Below, piece after piece: positions 26,484 through 35,578 of a DNA stretch of 64,000 nucleotides. Where the stretch lies: contig NZ_CP019082.1 of assembly GCF_001956985.1 (NCBI RefSeq), positions 5,580,001-5,644,000 on the forward strand, written 5' to 3'. This DNA comes from Paludisphaera borealis. GTDB lineage: Bacteria > Planctomycetota > Planctomycetia > Isosphaerales > Isosphaeraceae. Numbering within the stretch: the stretch's first letter is position 1; each line of letters begins with the position of its first letter. A model generated the notes under the pieces. It worked only from the letters and a program-made list of their open reading frames with translations. It was not told the origin of the DNA and made no database searches. Made by a program: the position numbers and the translations under genes.

Positions 26484-26927
26484 ATGACATCGGCATCCGG
26501 CGGCGTGGGGCCCGTCCCGTCACCCATCAAACCCTACGCACCGGCCGTCGCGATCTCACAGTACGAGTTTCGCGAGTCGGAGAACGCGGTCGTCGGCCAC
26601 CTGGGCTCGAAGATGAGCTTCGTCGGTCTGTTCATGCTGGGGATCGGGCTCTGTTTCGTCGTCTCGGCGATCATCCGCTGGCAGCGTCGCGAGGAGATCG
26701 AGGTCGGCCTTCTTTTTCTGACCCTCTTGTTCATGGTCTTCGGAATCTGGACCCACCGCGCCGGCCGCGAGTTCCACAAGGTCGCGAGCACCGAAGGGAG
26801 CGACGTCGGCCACCTCATGCTCGCCTTGACCAACCTGCTGCGGTTGTACTCGCTCGTCTACCTGATCTTCTTCATCGCCCTCATCTTCGCGTTCATCGAA
26901 CTGACCGCCGAGAGCCTCGGCGGCTAG
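26484..26927 (+). CDS. Small integral membrane protein, unknown
   Basis: The protein is 147 residues. The cytoplasmic-looking N-terminus of about 45 residues precedes two close hydrophobic helices (SFVGLFMLGIGLCFVVSAII and VGLLFLTLLFMVFGIW). A third lies near the C-terminus (YSLVYLIFFIALIFAFIEL). GGAGAGGAG lies eight bases before the ATG at 26484, which fixes the start. No enzymatic motif is seen. It converges with proC. I do not recognise a named family. Confidence 0.75.
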   Translation: MTSASGGVGPVPSPIKPYAPAVAISQYEFRESENAVVGHLGSKMSFVGLFMLGIGLCFVVSAIIRWQRREEIEVGLLFLTLLFMVFGIWTHRAGREFHKVASTEGSDVGHLMLALTNLLRLYSLVYLIFFIALIFAFIELTAESLGG

Positions 26928-26966
26928 CTGCGTCGTGAAGCACCATTGGGTATGATGCGAACCGGC

Positions 26967-27833
26967 TCATTGGGGCGCGACGGCCGCGAGTTCGGCGGAG
27001 CGGTGGGCGGCCGCCTGGACGGCGTCGATGAGGGCGCCGCGGACGCCGGCGCGTTCGAGGGCGTGGAGGCCGGCGATGGTCGTGCCGCCGGGGCTCGTCA
27101 CCTGGTCCTTGAGAGCGCCGGGGTGGAGGTTGGTTTCGAGGACCATCCGGGCGCTGCCGAGAACCGTCTGCGCGGCGAGCATCGTGGCGACGTCGCGGGG
27201 GAGGCCGGCGCGGACGCCGCCGTCGGACAGCGCTTCGATGATCATGTAAACGAACGCCGGGCCGCTCCCCGACAGGCCGGTCACGGCGTCGAGCTGCGAT
27301 TCGGGCACGCGGACCGCGCGGCCGACCGAATCGAGGAACGCCTGCACGACCGCCGCATCGTCGCTCGTCGCGTTCGGCCCCAGCGCGTAGGCCGAGGCGC
27401 CCTCGCCCAGCAGCGCCGGGGTGTTGGGCATCACCCGGACCACCCGTCGCCCGGCGCCCAGGGCATCGCTGATCGTCGCGATCGATACGCCCGCCGCGAT
27501 CGAGACCACGAGGTGGTCGGGCGTGACGACGGCCGCCAGCTCGCGGAGGACCTGCCCCATGCTCTGCGGCTTGACGGCCAGAACCAGGACGTCGCTCCGC
27601 TCGACCATGGCGAAGTTCGACGCCGCCGCCGTGATCCCGGTCTCCCGGGCCAGCTCGTCGCGGGTGCTCGCGAGCGGGTCGCTGGTCGAGACTAGGTCGG
27701 CCGTCGTCACACCCGCTCGGATCATCCCCCGGATCAGGGCCGAGGCCATCTTGCCCGCTCCGATGAACCCCCATCGGCGGCTCGGGGCGGAGTCGCGGTC
27801 GGAACGAGACGGCGCTGTCGTCGACGTGCTCAT
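26967..27833 (-). CDS. proC: Pyrroline-5-carboxylate reductase
   Basis: The protein is 288 residues. It reduces 1-pyrroline-5-carboxylate to proline with NAD(P)H. The Rossmann motif GFIGAGKMASALIRG, the VLAVKPQ strand, the RVMPNTPALLGEG segment and the C-terminal substrate domain GLSGSGPAFVYMIIEALSDGGVRAGLPR with TSPGGTTIAGL are all present. It is the last gene of obgE-coaX-proC, only 13 bases after coaX, so cotranscription is very likely. Confidence 0.97.
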   Translation of the reverse strand: MSTSTTAPSRSDRDSAPSRRWGFIGAGKMASALIRGMIRAGVTTADLVSTSDPLASTRDELARETGITAAASNFAMVERSDVLVLAVKPQSMGQVLRELAAVVTPDHLVVSIAAGVSIATISDALGAGRRVVRVMPNTPALLGEGASAYALGPNATSDDAAVVQAFLDSVGRAVRVPESQLDAVTGLSGSGPAFVYMIIEALSDGGVRAGLPRDVATMLAAQTVLGSARMVLETNLHPGALKDQVTSPGGTTIAGLHALERAGVRGALIDAVQAAAHRSAELAAVAPQ

Positions 27834-27846
27834 GGTCTGGCTCGAA

Positions 27847-28614
27847 TCAAAGGTCGTGGGACGGGTCGAAGGCTGCGTGGACGAGGCCCTGAAGGACGAG
27901 GTCCGGGACCACCCGGGCGGAGGGGCCTTCGACGGCCGGGGCCAGGAGCGCGGCGTCGCCGCCGGTCCAGACGACCAGGGGATCGGCGCTCAGGTCGGTC
28001 CGCTGGCGGGCGATCAGTTCGCGAACGGCACCGACAGTGCCCCAGAAGACGCCCGCTTCGAGTGAGGGTTCGGTCGATCGTCCCCACGAGGGGGCGGTCG
28101 CGTCGGGCGAGACCAGCGGGAGCTGGGCCGTGAAGGCGTGCAGGGCGCGGGCGCAGAGGCCCAGGCCCATGGCGATCGCCCCTCCTTGCCAGACGCCCGC
28201 GGCGGTGATCCGCTCGACGGTGATCGCGGTTCCGCACGAGACCACGAGCGCCGGCTTGCCCGTCCCCAGCAGCCGCGACGCCGCCAAGACCGCGAACGCC
28301 CGGTCCGAGCCGCCGGTGTCGGCCCCCTCGACGTCCTTGTCGACCGGGACCTCGGCGGCGGTCAGGAACCACCGCACGCACTGGGGGCGTCGCTCGTTCA
28401 AGAACTCTTCCAGCCGGCGGGCCAGGGGAGGGTTCACCGTCGAGACGGCCCAGGCCGAGCCTTCCGGCTCGTCATGATGCCAGTCGTCCCAGACGACGGC
28501 CCACGCGCCTGGATCGTCAAGCGGCAGGGAGACCGAGGCGCCGAGCATTCCGTCGGCGCCGAGCCGGGCCCATTTGAGCCGCGAGTTGCCAATGTCGGCG
28601 ACGACGCGCAACAT
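27847..28614 (-). CDS. coaX: Type III pantothenate kinase
   Basis: The protein is 255 residues. It phosphorylates pantothenate in the first step of CoA synthesis and belongs to the ASKHA fold. DIGNSRLKWARLG near the start is the phosphate-binding motif, GSDRAFAVLAASRLL the pantothenate-site region, and VVSCGTAITVERI the second nucleotide motif. Its start lies two bases from the obgE stop, and proC follows 13 bases after its own stop, so it is the middle gene of a tight operon. Confidence 0.93.
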   Translation of the reverse strand: MLRVVADIGNSRLKWARLGADGMLGASVSLPLDDPGAWAVVWDDWHHDEPEGSAWAVSTVNPPLARRLEEFLNERRPQCVRWFLTAAEVPVDKDVEGADTGGSDRAFAVLAASRLLGTGKPALVVSCGTAITVERITAAGVWQGGAIAMGLGLCARALHAFTAQLPLVSPDATAPSWGRSTEPSLEAGVFWGTVGAVRELIARQRTDLSADPLVVWTGGDAALLAPAVEGPSARVVPDLVLQGLVHAAFDPSHDL

Positions 28615-28616
28615 GG

Positions 28617-29744
28617 TTATTCGCCCGCGACCGGAGTGCTTTCGACCGGAGCATTCTCATTCTCGACCGGGGCGGCTGCGACCGAAGGTTTCTTACCCGG
28701 AAGAATCTTGACCGGAGGAGCCTCGGCCGGCGGACTCTCGACGTCTTCGGGCTTGGACCGGTTCTTGAGCCCCTCGCGGATGGCGTTCAGCAGAATGGGG
28801 ATGCCCTTGCCGCTGACCGCCGAGATCGCCAGCACTTCGCGGCCGAGTTCGGCGGCGATCCGGTCGCGGGCCTCGTCGGCCCCGGTGAGGTCCATCTTGG
28901 TGACGACGACCAGCTCGGGACGTTCGGCCAGGGCGGGGCTGTACTGTTCCAGCTCCTTGCGGATCATCCGGTAATTGTGGACCGGGTCCGACTCGTCGAC
29001 CGGCATGGCTTCGACCAGATGGACCAGAAGCCCCGTGCGCTCGACGTGGCGGAGGAACTCGTGCCCGAGGCCGAGCCCGGTGTGGGCTCCTTCGATCAGG
29101 CCGGGGATGTCGGCGACGACGAACGCGTTCTCGGGGTCGATGACGACGCTGCCGAGGTTGGGGTACTTGGTCGTGAACGGGTAGTCGGCGATCTCGGGAT
29201 GAGCCCGGGAGATCCGCGACAGGAGGGTCGATTTGCCGGCGTTGGGAAGGCCGATCAGGCCGACGTCGGCGATGACCTTCAGTTCGAGGACGATGCACCG
29301 CTCTTCGCCGGGAAGCCCCTTCTCGTGCTGCCGAGGAGCGCGGTTGGTGGACGACTTGAAGTGGGTGTTGCCGTGCCCGCCGCGTCCGCCCTGGGCGACG
29401 ATCACGGTATCGCCGGGCTCCTTGAGGTCGCGGAGGACGTGGCCGCGGTCGCGGTCGCGCAGGATGGTCCCCGGCGGGACCTCGATCACGAGGTCTTGCC
29501 CCGTGCGGCCGAATTTGTCGGAGCCTTCGCCGTGCTCGCCGCGTTCGGCCTTCCAGTGCCGTTGTCGCGACATGTGCGCGAGGTTCGTGTGGTTGGCGGA
29601 CGCGCGGATCACGACGCTGCCGCCGTTGCCGCCGTCGCCCCCGTTGGGGCCGCCCCGAGGCACGTACTTTTCACGGCGGAAGCTCATGCAGCCGTTGCCG
29701 CCGTCTCCGGCCTTCACGTAAATGGTCGCACGATCCGCAAACAT
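28617..29744 (-). CDS. obgE: Obg-family GTPase
   Basis: The protein is 375 residues. It acts in 50S ribosome assembly and stress control. The glycine-rich Obg domain (GGDGGNGGSVVIRA, GRGGHGNTHFKSSTNRAPRQ) is followed by a G domain with G1 GLPNAGKST, switch/G3 DIPGLIEGAHTGLGLGHEFLRH and G4 TKMD. The C-terminal 50 residues are a Pro/Ala/Val/Glu-rich tail (ESPPAEAPPVKILPGKK) in place of a folded OCT domain. It lies downstream of rpmA on the same strand, with a hairpin in the spacer. Confidence 0.96.
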   Translation of the reverse strand: MFADRATIYVKAGDGGNGCMSFRREKYVPRGGPNGGDGGNGGSVVIRASANHTNLAHMSRQRHWKAERGEHGEGSDKFGRTGQDLVIEVPPGTILRDRDRGHVLRDLKEPGDTVIVAQGGRGGHGNTHFKSSTNRAPRQHEKGLPGEERCIVLELKVIADVGLIGLPNAGKSTLLSRISRAHPEIADYPFTTKYPNLGSVVIDPENAFVVADIPGLIEGAHTGLGLGHEFLRHVERTGLLVHLVEAMPVDESDPVHNYRMIRKELEQYSPALAERPELVVVTKMDLTGADEARDRIAAELGREVLAISAVSGKGIPILLNAIREGLKNRSKPEDVESPPAEAPPVKILPGKKPSVAAAPVENENAPVESTPVAGE

Positions 29745-29809
29745 GAGAAAATGAGTCCAGACGGGGATTAGGGCCCGTCGCGGCCTGTCGACGAAAGACG
29801 TAAGTAAAA

Positions 29810-29873
29810 GGGAGAGCGAGCCTCCCGCCGAGTCGCGTCACATGGAGCGATTCGCAGGGAGGCTCGCCCTCCT
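29810..29873. repeat. Hairpin between rpmA and obgE
   Basis: Arms 29810-29826 and 29857-29873 are complementary at 15 of 17 positions around GCGAGCCTCCC/GGGAGGCTCGC. It may attenuate rpmA read-through into obgE, or it may be another dispersed REP-like sequence. Confidence 0.6.
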
Positions 29874-29916
29874 CATCATGGAAATCTCGATGCCCGGGCG
29901 AGCGCGGCTGCTCAGC

Positions 29917-30189
29917 TCAGTTCGAGGCGGCGGCGACAGCGACTTCCAGCGGCATTACGTTGATCCGGCGGCCTTCCTGGTCGAACTTGACCTTGCCGTC
30001 GATCAGCGAAAAAATCGTCCAGTCGCGACCGACGCCGACGTTCTTGCCGGGCCTCCAGCGCGTTCCCCGCTGCCGGCAGATGATGCTTCCCGGCTTGGCC
30101 GTCTGGCCGCCGTACAGCTTGATGCCCAGCATCTGGGGATTCGAGTCCCGACCGTTGCGGCTCGATCCCTGCCCTTTTTTGTGAGCCAT
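29917..30189 (-). CDS. rpmA: 50S ribosomal protein L27
   Basis: The protein is 90 residues. [29 protein letters not shown] is the conserved L27 N-terminus that reaches the peptidyl transferase centre, and it has no cleavable extension. Downstream on the same strand come obgE, coaX and proC. The usual partner rplU is not upstream; queC begins divergently instead. Confidence 0.97.
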   Translation of the reverse strand: MAHKKGQGSSRNGRDSNPQMLGIKLYGGQTAKPGSIICRQRGTRWRPGKNVGVGRDWTIFSLIDGKVKFDQEGRRINVMPLEVAVAAASN

Positions 30190-30323
30190 TGCGCGATCAA
30201 CCTTCTACGCTACGTGACAAAAACCAGGAACGAATCGTCGGGCGCGGCCGCCGCGACCACGGACAGGCGAGGACGAGTCCGGCGCGTCGCGCAATGCGAA
30301 ACGCGACGATTCCCCGCCGATCA

Positions 30324-30332
30324 TGTTAGAAT
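30324..30332 (+). promoter_or_regulatory. Extended -10 promoter candidate for queC
   Basis: TGTTAGAAT combines the TG of an extended -10 with TAGAAT (five of six matches). No good -35 is visible. The transcript would start near 30339, about 80 bases before the queC start codon. Confidence 0.45.
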
Positions 30333-30417
30333 AGCCGAGCGATCGGGCGGCCGACAAGTCCGGTTTGACGCCTCGCTTGGTCGGATTCCCCCTACTCGAC
30401 GGAAAGGGTCGCTCACC

Positions 30418-31122
30418 GTGATCGAGGGACATCAGAACCGCCCGGCCGTGGTCTTGCTCAGTGGGGGGCTCGACTCGGCGACCACGCTGGCCGAGGCCAA
30501 GGCGGCGGGCTTCACGCCGTACGCGCTGTCGGTCGCCTACGGTCAGCGGCACGCCGTCGAGATCGAGGCCGCCCGCCGCGTCGCTCGGTCGATGGGCGTC
30601 GCCCGCCACGTCGAACTGACGATCGACCTTCGGGCCTTCGGCGGCAGCGCTCTGACGGCCGAGATCGAGGTCCCGAAGGATCGCTCGGCCGACGCGATGG
30701 CCGAGGGGATACCGATCACCTACGTCCCGGCCCGCAATACGGTCTTTCTCTCGCTGGCCCTGGCGTGGGCCGAGACGCTGGGGGCGTACGACCTGTTCGT
30801 TGGCGTGAACTGCGTCGATTATTCGGGTTATCCCGATTGTCGGCCCGAGTTCCTGCAGGGCTTCGAATACCTGGCCGACCTGGCGACGAGAGCGGGGGTC
30901 GAGGGCCGGGGGCGGTATCGGGTCCACGCGCCGCTGTTGACGATGACCAAGAATGAGATCATCCGCAGGGGAATCGAGCTGGGGGTTGATTACGGGCTGA
31001 CTCACAGTTGCTACGACCCGACGCCTGAAGGGCTGTCGTGCGGCCGTTGCGATTCGTGCCGGCTGCGCCTGGCGGCGTTCGAGAGTTTGGGGCTGACCGA
31101 CCCGATCGCCTACGCCGGCTGA
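30418..31122 (+). CDS. queC: 7-cyano-7-deazaguanine synthase
   Basis: The protein is 234 residues, starting at a GTG with GGAAAGG eleven bases upstream. It converts 7-carboxy-7-deazaguanine to preQ0 with ammonia and ATP in queuosine synthesis. The PP-loop SGGLDSATT is at the start. The zinc ligands are four cysteines in [19 protein letters not shown]. The frame is open upstream for about 190 codons but is not family-like. The other queuosine genes are not in the window. Confidence 0.95.
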   Translation: MIEGHQNRPAVVLLSGGLDSATTLAEAKAAGFTPYALSVAYGQRHAVEIEAARRVARSMGVARHVELTIDLRAFGGSALTAEIEVPKDRSADAMAEGIPITYVPARNTVFLSLALAWAETLGAYDLFVGVNCVDYSGYPDCRPEFLQGFEYLADLATRAGVEGRGRYRVHAPLLTMTKNEIIRRGIELGVDYGLTHSCYDPTPEGLSCGRCDSCRLRLAAFESLGLTDPIAYAG

Positions 31123-31165
31123 CGCGGGGCGTCGCCGGCGTAGGCGAGGCGTGGGTCGTCGGGGT

Positions 31166-32020
31166 TCACCAGTAGACCCAGTCGTACGGAGGATCGCCGG
31201 CTTCGATCTCCTTTTCGGAGATGTTCCGCTCGTCGCCACGACGGATGAAGTCGAGACGGAGCGTCTTGTACCGGACGATCGGCTTTTCGCCGCTGGGGTT
31301 GGCGATTTCCTTGTAGCCGTCGGACAGCCCGCGGACGTAGATGCTGAACCGGTCGGCCTTGGTGTCCCAGTTGTCCCAGGTCGCCACTCCGAAGACGGCG
31401 TCGTCGACACCCTTTTTGGTGCTCGGCGGGACGACCCCCATGATGTTGACGGCGCCCCGGACGGCGATCGTGGGGTCTTCCCGCGCCTGGATCAGCGGGA
31501 CGGCCTGCGGGATGACCACGTCCTCGAATCGCTGACCCGAACTGTTGACCATGATGAACTGGGGGACGAACGTCCGTGGGGTGCCGGTCCGATTCACGAC
31601 CTTGTAGTAGAGGTAGTGAACGTTGCGACGACCCTTGCCGGGAATCTCGACCGTGAGGATTCGGACCGGCTTGTAGGCGAAGTCGAGGGCCCAGATGCCT
31701 TCTTTATCCTTGGGCAGGGGCTTGGTGTTGATCGACGTGAAGCCGAAGGCGTGTCGGTCGTGCCGCCAGGGAATCGTCGGCAGCGCGGGGACCAATTGCG
31801 GTGCGATGTCGGGCTTGGGGCGGGGCAGCTCAGCCGCCGCCTGCTGGGGGGCTTCCTCCGGCGCGGAGGCGTCGTTATCGTTCTTGGGGGCGGCCGCTTG
31901 CGCGGCGTCGGCCTTATCGGGGTCGTCTTGCCCTCCCAGGCAAACGCTTGGCACGACGAGCGCGATAAGCATGGGAGAGAGCACAAGTGTTAGCGCTGTC
32001 CGCTTTGCGAGGATCCACAC
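31166..32020 (-). CDS. Secreted protein of unknown function
   Basis: The protein is 284 residues. The N-terminus (RTALTLVLSPMLIALVVPSVCLGG) is a signal peptide with a possible lipobox-like Cys (PSVCLGG). A Pro/Ala/Asp-rich linker of about 45 residues follows. A folded domain comes next, with HAFGFTSINTKPLPKDKEGIWALDFAYKPVRILTVEIPGKGRRNVHYLYYKVVNRTG and ending DPPYDWVYW. The second half has beta-rich, immunoglobulin-like character. Similar proteins are, to my knowledge, common in planctomycetes but uncharacterised. It converges with queC and diverges from a secreted protease gene. Confidence 0.75.
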   Translation of the reverse strand: MWILAKRTALTLVLSPMLIALVVPSVCLGGQDDPDKADAAQAAAPKNDNDASAPEEAPQQAAAELPRPKPDIAPQLVPALPTIPWRHDRHAFGFTSINTKPLPKDKEGIWALDFAYKPVRILTVEIPGKGRRNVHYLYYKVVNRTGTPRTFVPQFIMVNSSGQRFEDVVIPQAVPLIQAREDPTIAVRGAVNIMGVVPPSTKKGVDDAVFGVATWDNWDTKADRFSIYVRGLSDGYKEIANPSGEKPIVRYKTLRLDFIRRGDERNISEKEIEAGDPPYDWVYW

Positions 32021-32332
32021 GGGACGACCTCCCCAGGTCAGGTAACCGAGGCGTATGAGGATGACTGTAGGACGAGGAAAATCGCGATTCAGAGGTGACC
32101 GTCGGGGCTGTGATCGGCCAAAAAGTAGCCCGAAGCCGCAAAGTCCGTCAAGTCGTCTTCAAGTTTACCCAATGTTTTAGCAAACTAAGGAAGAGCTTAG
32201 GGTTTCCGGCGGGCGATTTCCGGCGACCGACCCTTTCGCCAGGGTTGCAACGGTTGCATGGGATTTTACAATGGGGCTGCGCGGGCTCCATTCTCCCTCT
32301 TTTTGGATTTCACCGAAAGGGCTTCTCCGCCA
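32021..32332. other. Divergent promoter region
   Basis: Lies between the leftward secreted unknown gene and the rightward trypsin-like protease gene. The plus-strand promoter is listed separately. For the leftward gene only a weak pair (TTGACG with a TACTTT-like -10 near 32110-32150) is visible. No gene is seen. Confidence 0.5.
32245..32272 (+). promoter_or_regulatory. Promoter for the trypsin-like protease gene
   Basis: TTGCAA (32245-32250), a 16-base spacer and TACAAT (32267-32272, five of six matches). Transcription would start near 32279. This excludes the in-frame ATG at 32258 and supports the ATG at 32333. Confidence 0.5.
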
Positions 32333-33388
32333 ATGCTTGGGCATCGTGCGATCGGGGCGGCGAGTCTTCTATGCTTGGCGGTCGGCACCGCGTACGCCGG
32401 CGTCTTCGAGACCTTGGTCTTGAAAGACGGTCAGCGGGTGACCGGCGACGTCGTGGCTGAGAAGCCGAATGCGCTTTACGTGGACCTGGGCTACGACCTG
32501 CTGCGGATACCTCGAGACCAGATCGCGCGGCGCGCGAAGGTCGATGAGGCGGCCGCCGGCCCGGTCGCGGCGGCGGTGGGCGTCGACGCCGACCCGTCGG
32601 GGTTCTACTCGACGGGCGTCCTGAAGCCGTCGGCGGTGAAAGAGGTGGTGGCGAAGTTCGGTGAGGCGGTGGTTTCGATCGAGACTCCTTCGGGCAAGGG
32701 CTCGGGGTTCTTGATCAACGATTCCGGGTTCGCGATCACCAACGCCCACGTGATCGAGGGGGAGACCCGGATCTCGGCGATCCTCTATCAGAACATCCCC
32801 GGCGGCGGCCTGGCCCGGCGGCGGATCGACGACGTCGAGATCGTGGCGCTCAACCCGTTCTTCGACCTGGCCCTGATCAAGCTGCCGTTGCCCGCCGACC
32901 TGAAACCCAACCACGTGGTCCTGGGTAATGGAGAAGACGTCAACACCGGCGACTCGGTCTTCGCGGTCGGCAACCCGCTCGGGCTCGAGCGGACGGTGAC
33001 CCAGGGGATCGTCAGCAGCCGGAGTCGGAACCTGGAGGGGCAGCTCTACCTGCAGACGGACACCGCGATCAACCCGGGGAACTCCGGGGGGCCGCTGTTC
33101 AACCAGCGGGGAGAGGTGATCGGCGTGACCAGCCGCGGGGCGCGGGCCGACATGGCCGACAACCTCGGGTTCGCCATTCCGGTCGCCTACGTCAAGGATT
33201 TCCTGCGTCATCGTGAAGCCTTTTCGTACGACAAGACCAACCCCAACAGCGGCTACCGCTACCTCGATCCGCCGCGTCGCATGCGGCGGGAGAAACCCGA
33301 GGGGCTGTCGTCGGCTCAGGCCCACGCCGCCGCCGCCGTCAAGGACAAGGCCCAGACCGACGCCACCGGCTCAGGTCCGAAATCCTGA
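32333..33388 (+). CDS. Exported trypsin-like (HtrA-type, PDZ-less) serine protease
   Basis: The protein is 351 residues with a signal peptide (IGAASLLCLAVGTAYAG). A short N-terminal strand-rich region (LVLKDGQRVTGDVVAEKPNALYVDL) is followed by the S1C protease domain with an intact triad: His139 in TNAHVIEG, Asp178 in FFDLALIK and Ser251 in INPGNSGGPLF. No PDZ domain follows; the C-terminus is an Arg/Pro/Ala-rich tail. This suggests periplasmic or surface quality control without PDZ-based substrate recognition. The protease call is firm; the partner is unknown. Confidence 0.92.
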   Translation: MLGHRAIGAASLLCLAVGTAYAGVFETLVLKDGQRVTGDVVAEKPNALYVDLGYDLLRIPRDQIARRAKVDEAAAGPVAAAVGVDADPSGFYSTGVLKPSAVKEVVAKFGEAVVSIETPSGKGSGFLINDSGFAITNAHVIEGETRISAILYQNIPGGGLARRRIDDVEIVALNPFFDLALIKLPLPADLKPNHVVLGNGEDVNTGDSVFAVGNPLGLERTVTQGIVSSRSRNLEGQLYLQTDTAINPGNSGGPLFNQRGEVIGVTSRGARADMADNLGFAIPVAYVKDFLRHREAFSYDKTNPNSGYRYLDPPRRMRREKPEGLSSAQAHAAAAVKDKAQTDATGSGPKS

Positions 33389-33469
33389 GGACGTCCGGTG
33401 CGGCCCCCTCGACGCGCCGCCTCCGGTCGTGACAATCGAGCACCAGGACCTTTCGCGGAATTCAGCATT

Positions 33470-33495
33470 TGTAGCCGGCCTCCGTGAGGCCGGTT
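33470..33495. repeat. REP-like hairpin, copy 2 (TTGTAGCCGG...GAGGCCGGT)
   Basis: Matches the copy at 11837-11862 at 24 of 26 positions. It lies between the protease gene and the next gene on the same strand and can form a CCGGCCTC-type hairpin. Confidence 0.75.
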
Positions 33496-33643
33496 CGGAT
33501 TTGAAGAAGGCTCGTCGGTCACCGCCGGCGATGCGCCAAGCTTGGAGCCTGGCGCGCAGGGGCCGACGGCCGGGATAGGGTCGTCGGCAGGTCGATTCTC
33601 CTCGGTCGGTGAACCGTGGCGTGCTAGGAATGGAGTGACAGCG

Positions 33644-35467
33644 ATGCCTAAGGCCAAGCGGGCGATTCTTCGCCTGGCCCTCGTCGGATGGCTCGGACTT
33701 TCGGGTCTCGTGGGACTGCAAGCGAACCTCGCTCAGGCCGCGGCGCCTCCGGAGCAAGTGCTCCCCGATTCGACCATCTTCTTCGTCAAGATCGCCGACG
33801 CCGTCAAGTTCCGCGAGGCGTTCCGCCAGAGCCAGTACGGACAGCTCTGGAACGATCCCGCGCTGGGGCCCCTCCGCGCCGATCTCAGTGAAAAGCTCAA
33901 GTCCACCAGCGACGCGCTGAAGGACAAGGTGGGCGTGACGCTTTTGGAACTCCTCGAGCTGCCCCAGGGCGCCATCGCGATCGCCGCGGTCGCCCAGGAC
34001 GACCCGGTGGTTCCCGTGTCGGTGGCGATCATCGCCGACGCCGGCAAGAACGCCGACAAGATGGCCGAGGTCTTGAACCGCAGCAACAAGCAGGCGGAGC
34101 AGAACGGCGCGAAGGTCAGCACCGAGACCTTCCAGAACTTCCCGCTTCACGTGATCCAGGCCCCCGAGCCGAAGGAGAAGGGCGACGACGACAAGCCGGC
34201 CGTCCCGCCTCCGCCGATGGTCTGGACCAACGCGGGCGGCGTCTTCTACATCGGCAGCAGCGTGAACAGCGTCAAGGACCTGGTTTCCCACGCGGAAGGC
34301 CGGGGCTCGCAGTCGCTGGGCTCGGGCGAAGCCTACATCAAGACCCAGGCCAAGATCGGGGCCGATTCGGCCCACGCCGTCTGGTTCATCGACCTCGCCA
34401 AGCTCGTCAAGATCGTCACCAAGGCCGGCTCCAAGGGGGCCGAGGCGCAGGCGCAGCAGATCGAGTTCCTGGTCCAGGAGCTGGGTCTCAACGGCCTCAA
34501 GTCGGCCGGCGGCAGCCTCACGCTCAACACCGGCAATTACACGAGCCTGACCAAGACCTTCTTCCTCGCCCCCGCTCCGATCCAGGGGCTGCTTAAGCTG
34601 TTCTCGTTCCCGCCGGTCGCGCTCAAGCCCGAGCCCTGGGTGCCGGCGACCGTGGCCAGCTACCAGTCGTTCAGTTGGGACCTCGACAACGCCTTCAACG
34701 CCATCAACGACCTGGTCAACAAGTTCCAGCCTGGCATGCTCAACGTCCTTGAGCAGCAGCTCGTCGGGCCCGAAGGCGGCGAGCCGCTGAGCTTCCAGAA
34801 GGACCTGTTCGGCCCCCTGGGCGACCGGATCACCATGATCAGCGACTTCAAGAAGCCGATCAAGGAGGACAGCCAGCGGGTCGTCGTGGCGATCAGCCTC
34901 GAAGACGCCAAGGCGTTCCAGAACACCCTGAACCGGGTCATCGACATCGCCCACGCCGCCCCCAAGAAGCGTGATTTCCAGGGGACGACCATCCTTGACT
35001 TCGAGCTGCCCAACCTTCCCAACCAGGGAGGCGTCCAGCCGCAGATCAAGGGCCCCGTCAGCGTGGCCGTCGCCAAGGACACCGTTTATCTGACCACCGA
35101 CGCCACGCTTCTGGAGCAGGTTCTCCGCCCCGGCGTCGTGCCGTTGGCCGAGAGCTCGGCCTTCCAGACCGTGTCCAAGGAGTTCCCCGAGAAGATCAGC
35201 GGCCTGACCTTCGTCCGTCCCGACGAGCAGGCTCGGCTGTCTTACGACATGCTCAAGAGCGGCCAGTTCGAGAAGGCGATCCAGCAGGCGATGGCGGCCA
35301 GCCGCCAGGGCCGCGACGTGCCCGAGATCCCCAAGCTGATCGACCCCGCCAAGCTGCCGGATTTCGACGTCTTCGCCAAGTACCTGACCCTCGGCGGCAG
35401 CTACAGCGTCATGGATGAGGACGGTTTCACCCAGACCGGCTTCAGCCTCCGTAAAGCCAACCCCTGA
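33644..35467 (+). CDS. Large secreted protein, DUF3352-like
   Basis: The protein is 607 residues. The signal peptide is MPKAKRAILRLALVGWLGLSGLVGLQANLAQA. The rest is a mixed alpha/beta exported protein with opening LPDSTIFFVKIADAVKFREAF and repeated elements such as VVVAISLEDAKAFQNTLNRVI and VSVAVAKDTVYLTTDATLLEQVL. This layout recalls DUF3352-type proteins, but I cannot confirm the family. GGAGTGACAGCG leads into the ATG at 33644. Codon use is strongly biased to a few codons (AAG, CTG, GCC), which hints at high expression. Function unknown. Confidence 0.78.
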   Translation: MPKAKRAILRLALVGWLGLSGLVGLQANLAQAAAPPEQVLPDSTIFFVKIADAVKFREAFRQSQYGQLWNDPALGPLRADLSEKLKSTSDALKDKVGVTLLELLELPQGAIAIAAVAQDDPVVPVSVAIIADAGKNADKMAEVLNRSNKQAEQNGAKVSTETFQNFPLHVIQAPEPKEKGDDDKPAVPPPPMVWTNAGGVFYIGSSVNSVKDLVSHAEGRGSQSLGSGEAYIKTQAKIGADSAHAVWFIDLAKLVKIVTKAGSKGAEAQAQQIEFLVQELGLNGLKSAGGSLTLNTGNYTSLTKTFFLAPAPIQGLLKLFSFPPVALKPEPWVPATVASYQSFSWDLDNAFNAINDLVNKFQPGMLNVLEQQLVGPEGGEPLSFQKDLFGPLGDRITMISDFKKPIKEDSQRVVVAISLEDAKAFQNTLNRVIDIAHAAPKKRDFQGTTILDFELPNLPNQGGVQPQIKGPVSVAVAKDTVYLTTDATLLEQVLRPGVVPLAESSAFQTVSKEFPEKISGLTFVRPDEQARLSYDMLKSGQFEKAIQQAMAASRQGRDVPEIPKLIDPAKLPDFDVFAKYLTLGGSYSVMDEDGFTQTGFSLRKANP

Positions 35468-35578
35468 TCCCGGCCTCCAGGCCGATCGCCGGCCCACCGG
35501 TTGAACCTCGCGGCGAGCCAGACGTCTGGCTCGCCGCTTCACTTTCCGCTGAAGCGGCTGGCCCGCCTTCCTCGCACC

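Noticed and set aside
32258-32332. Upstream start for the trypsin-like protease
   Set aside because: It overlaps the predicted promoter -35/-10 spacer and precedes the expected transcription start.
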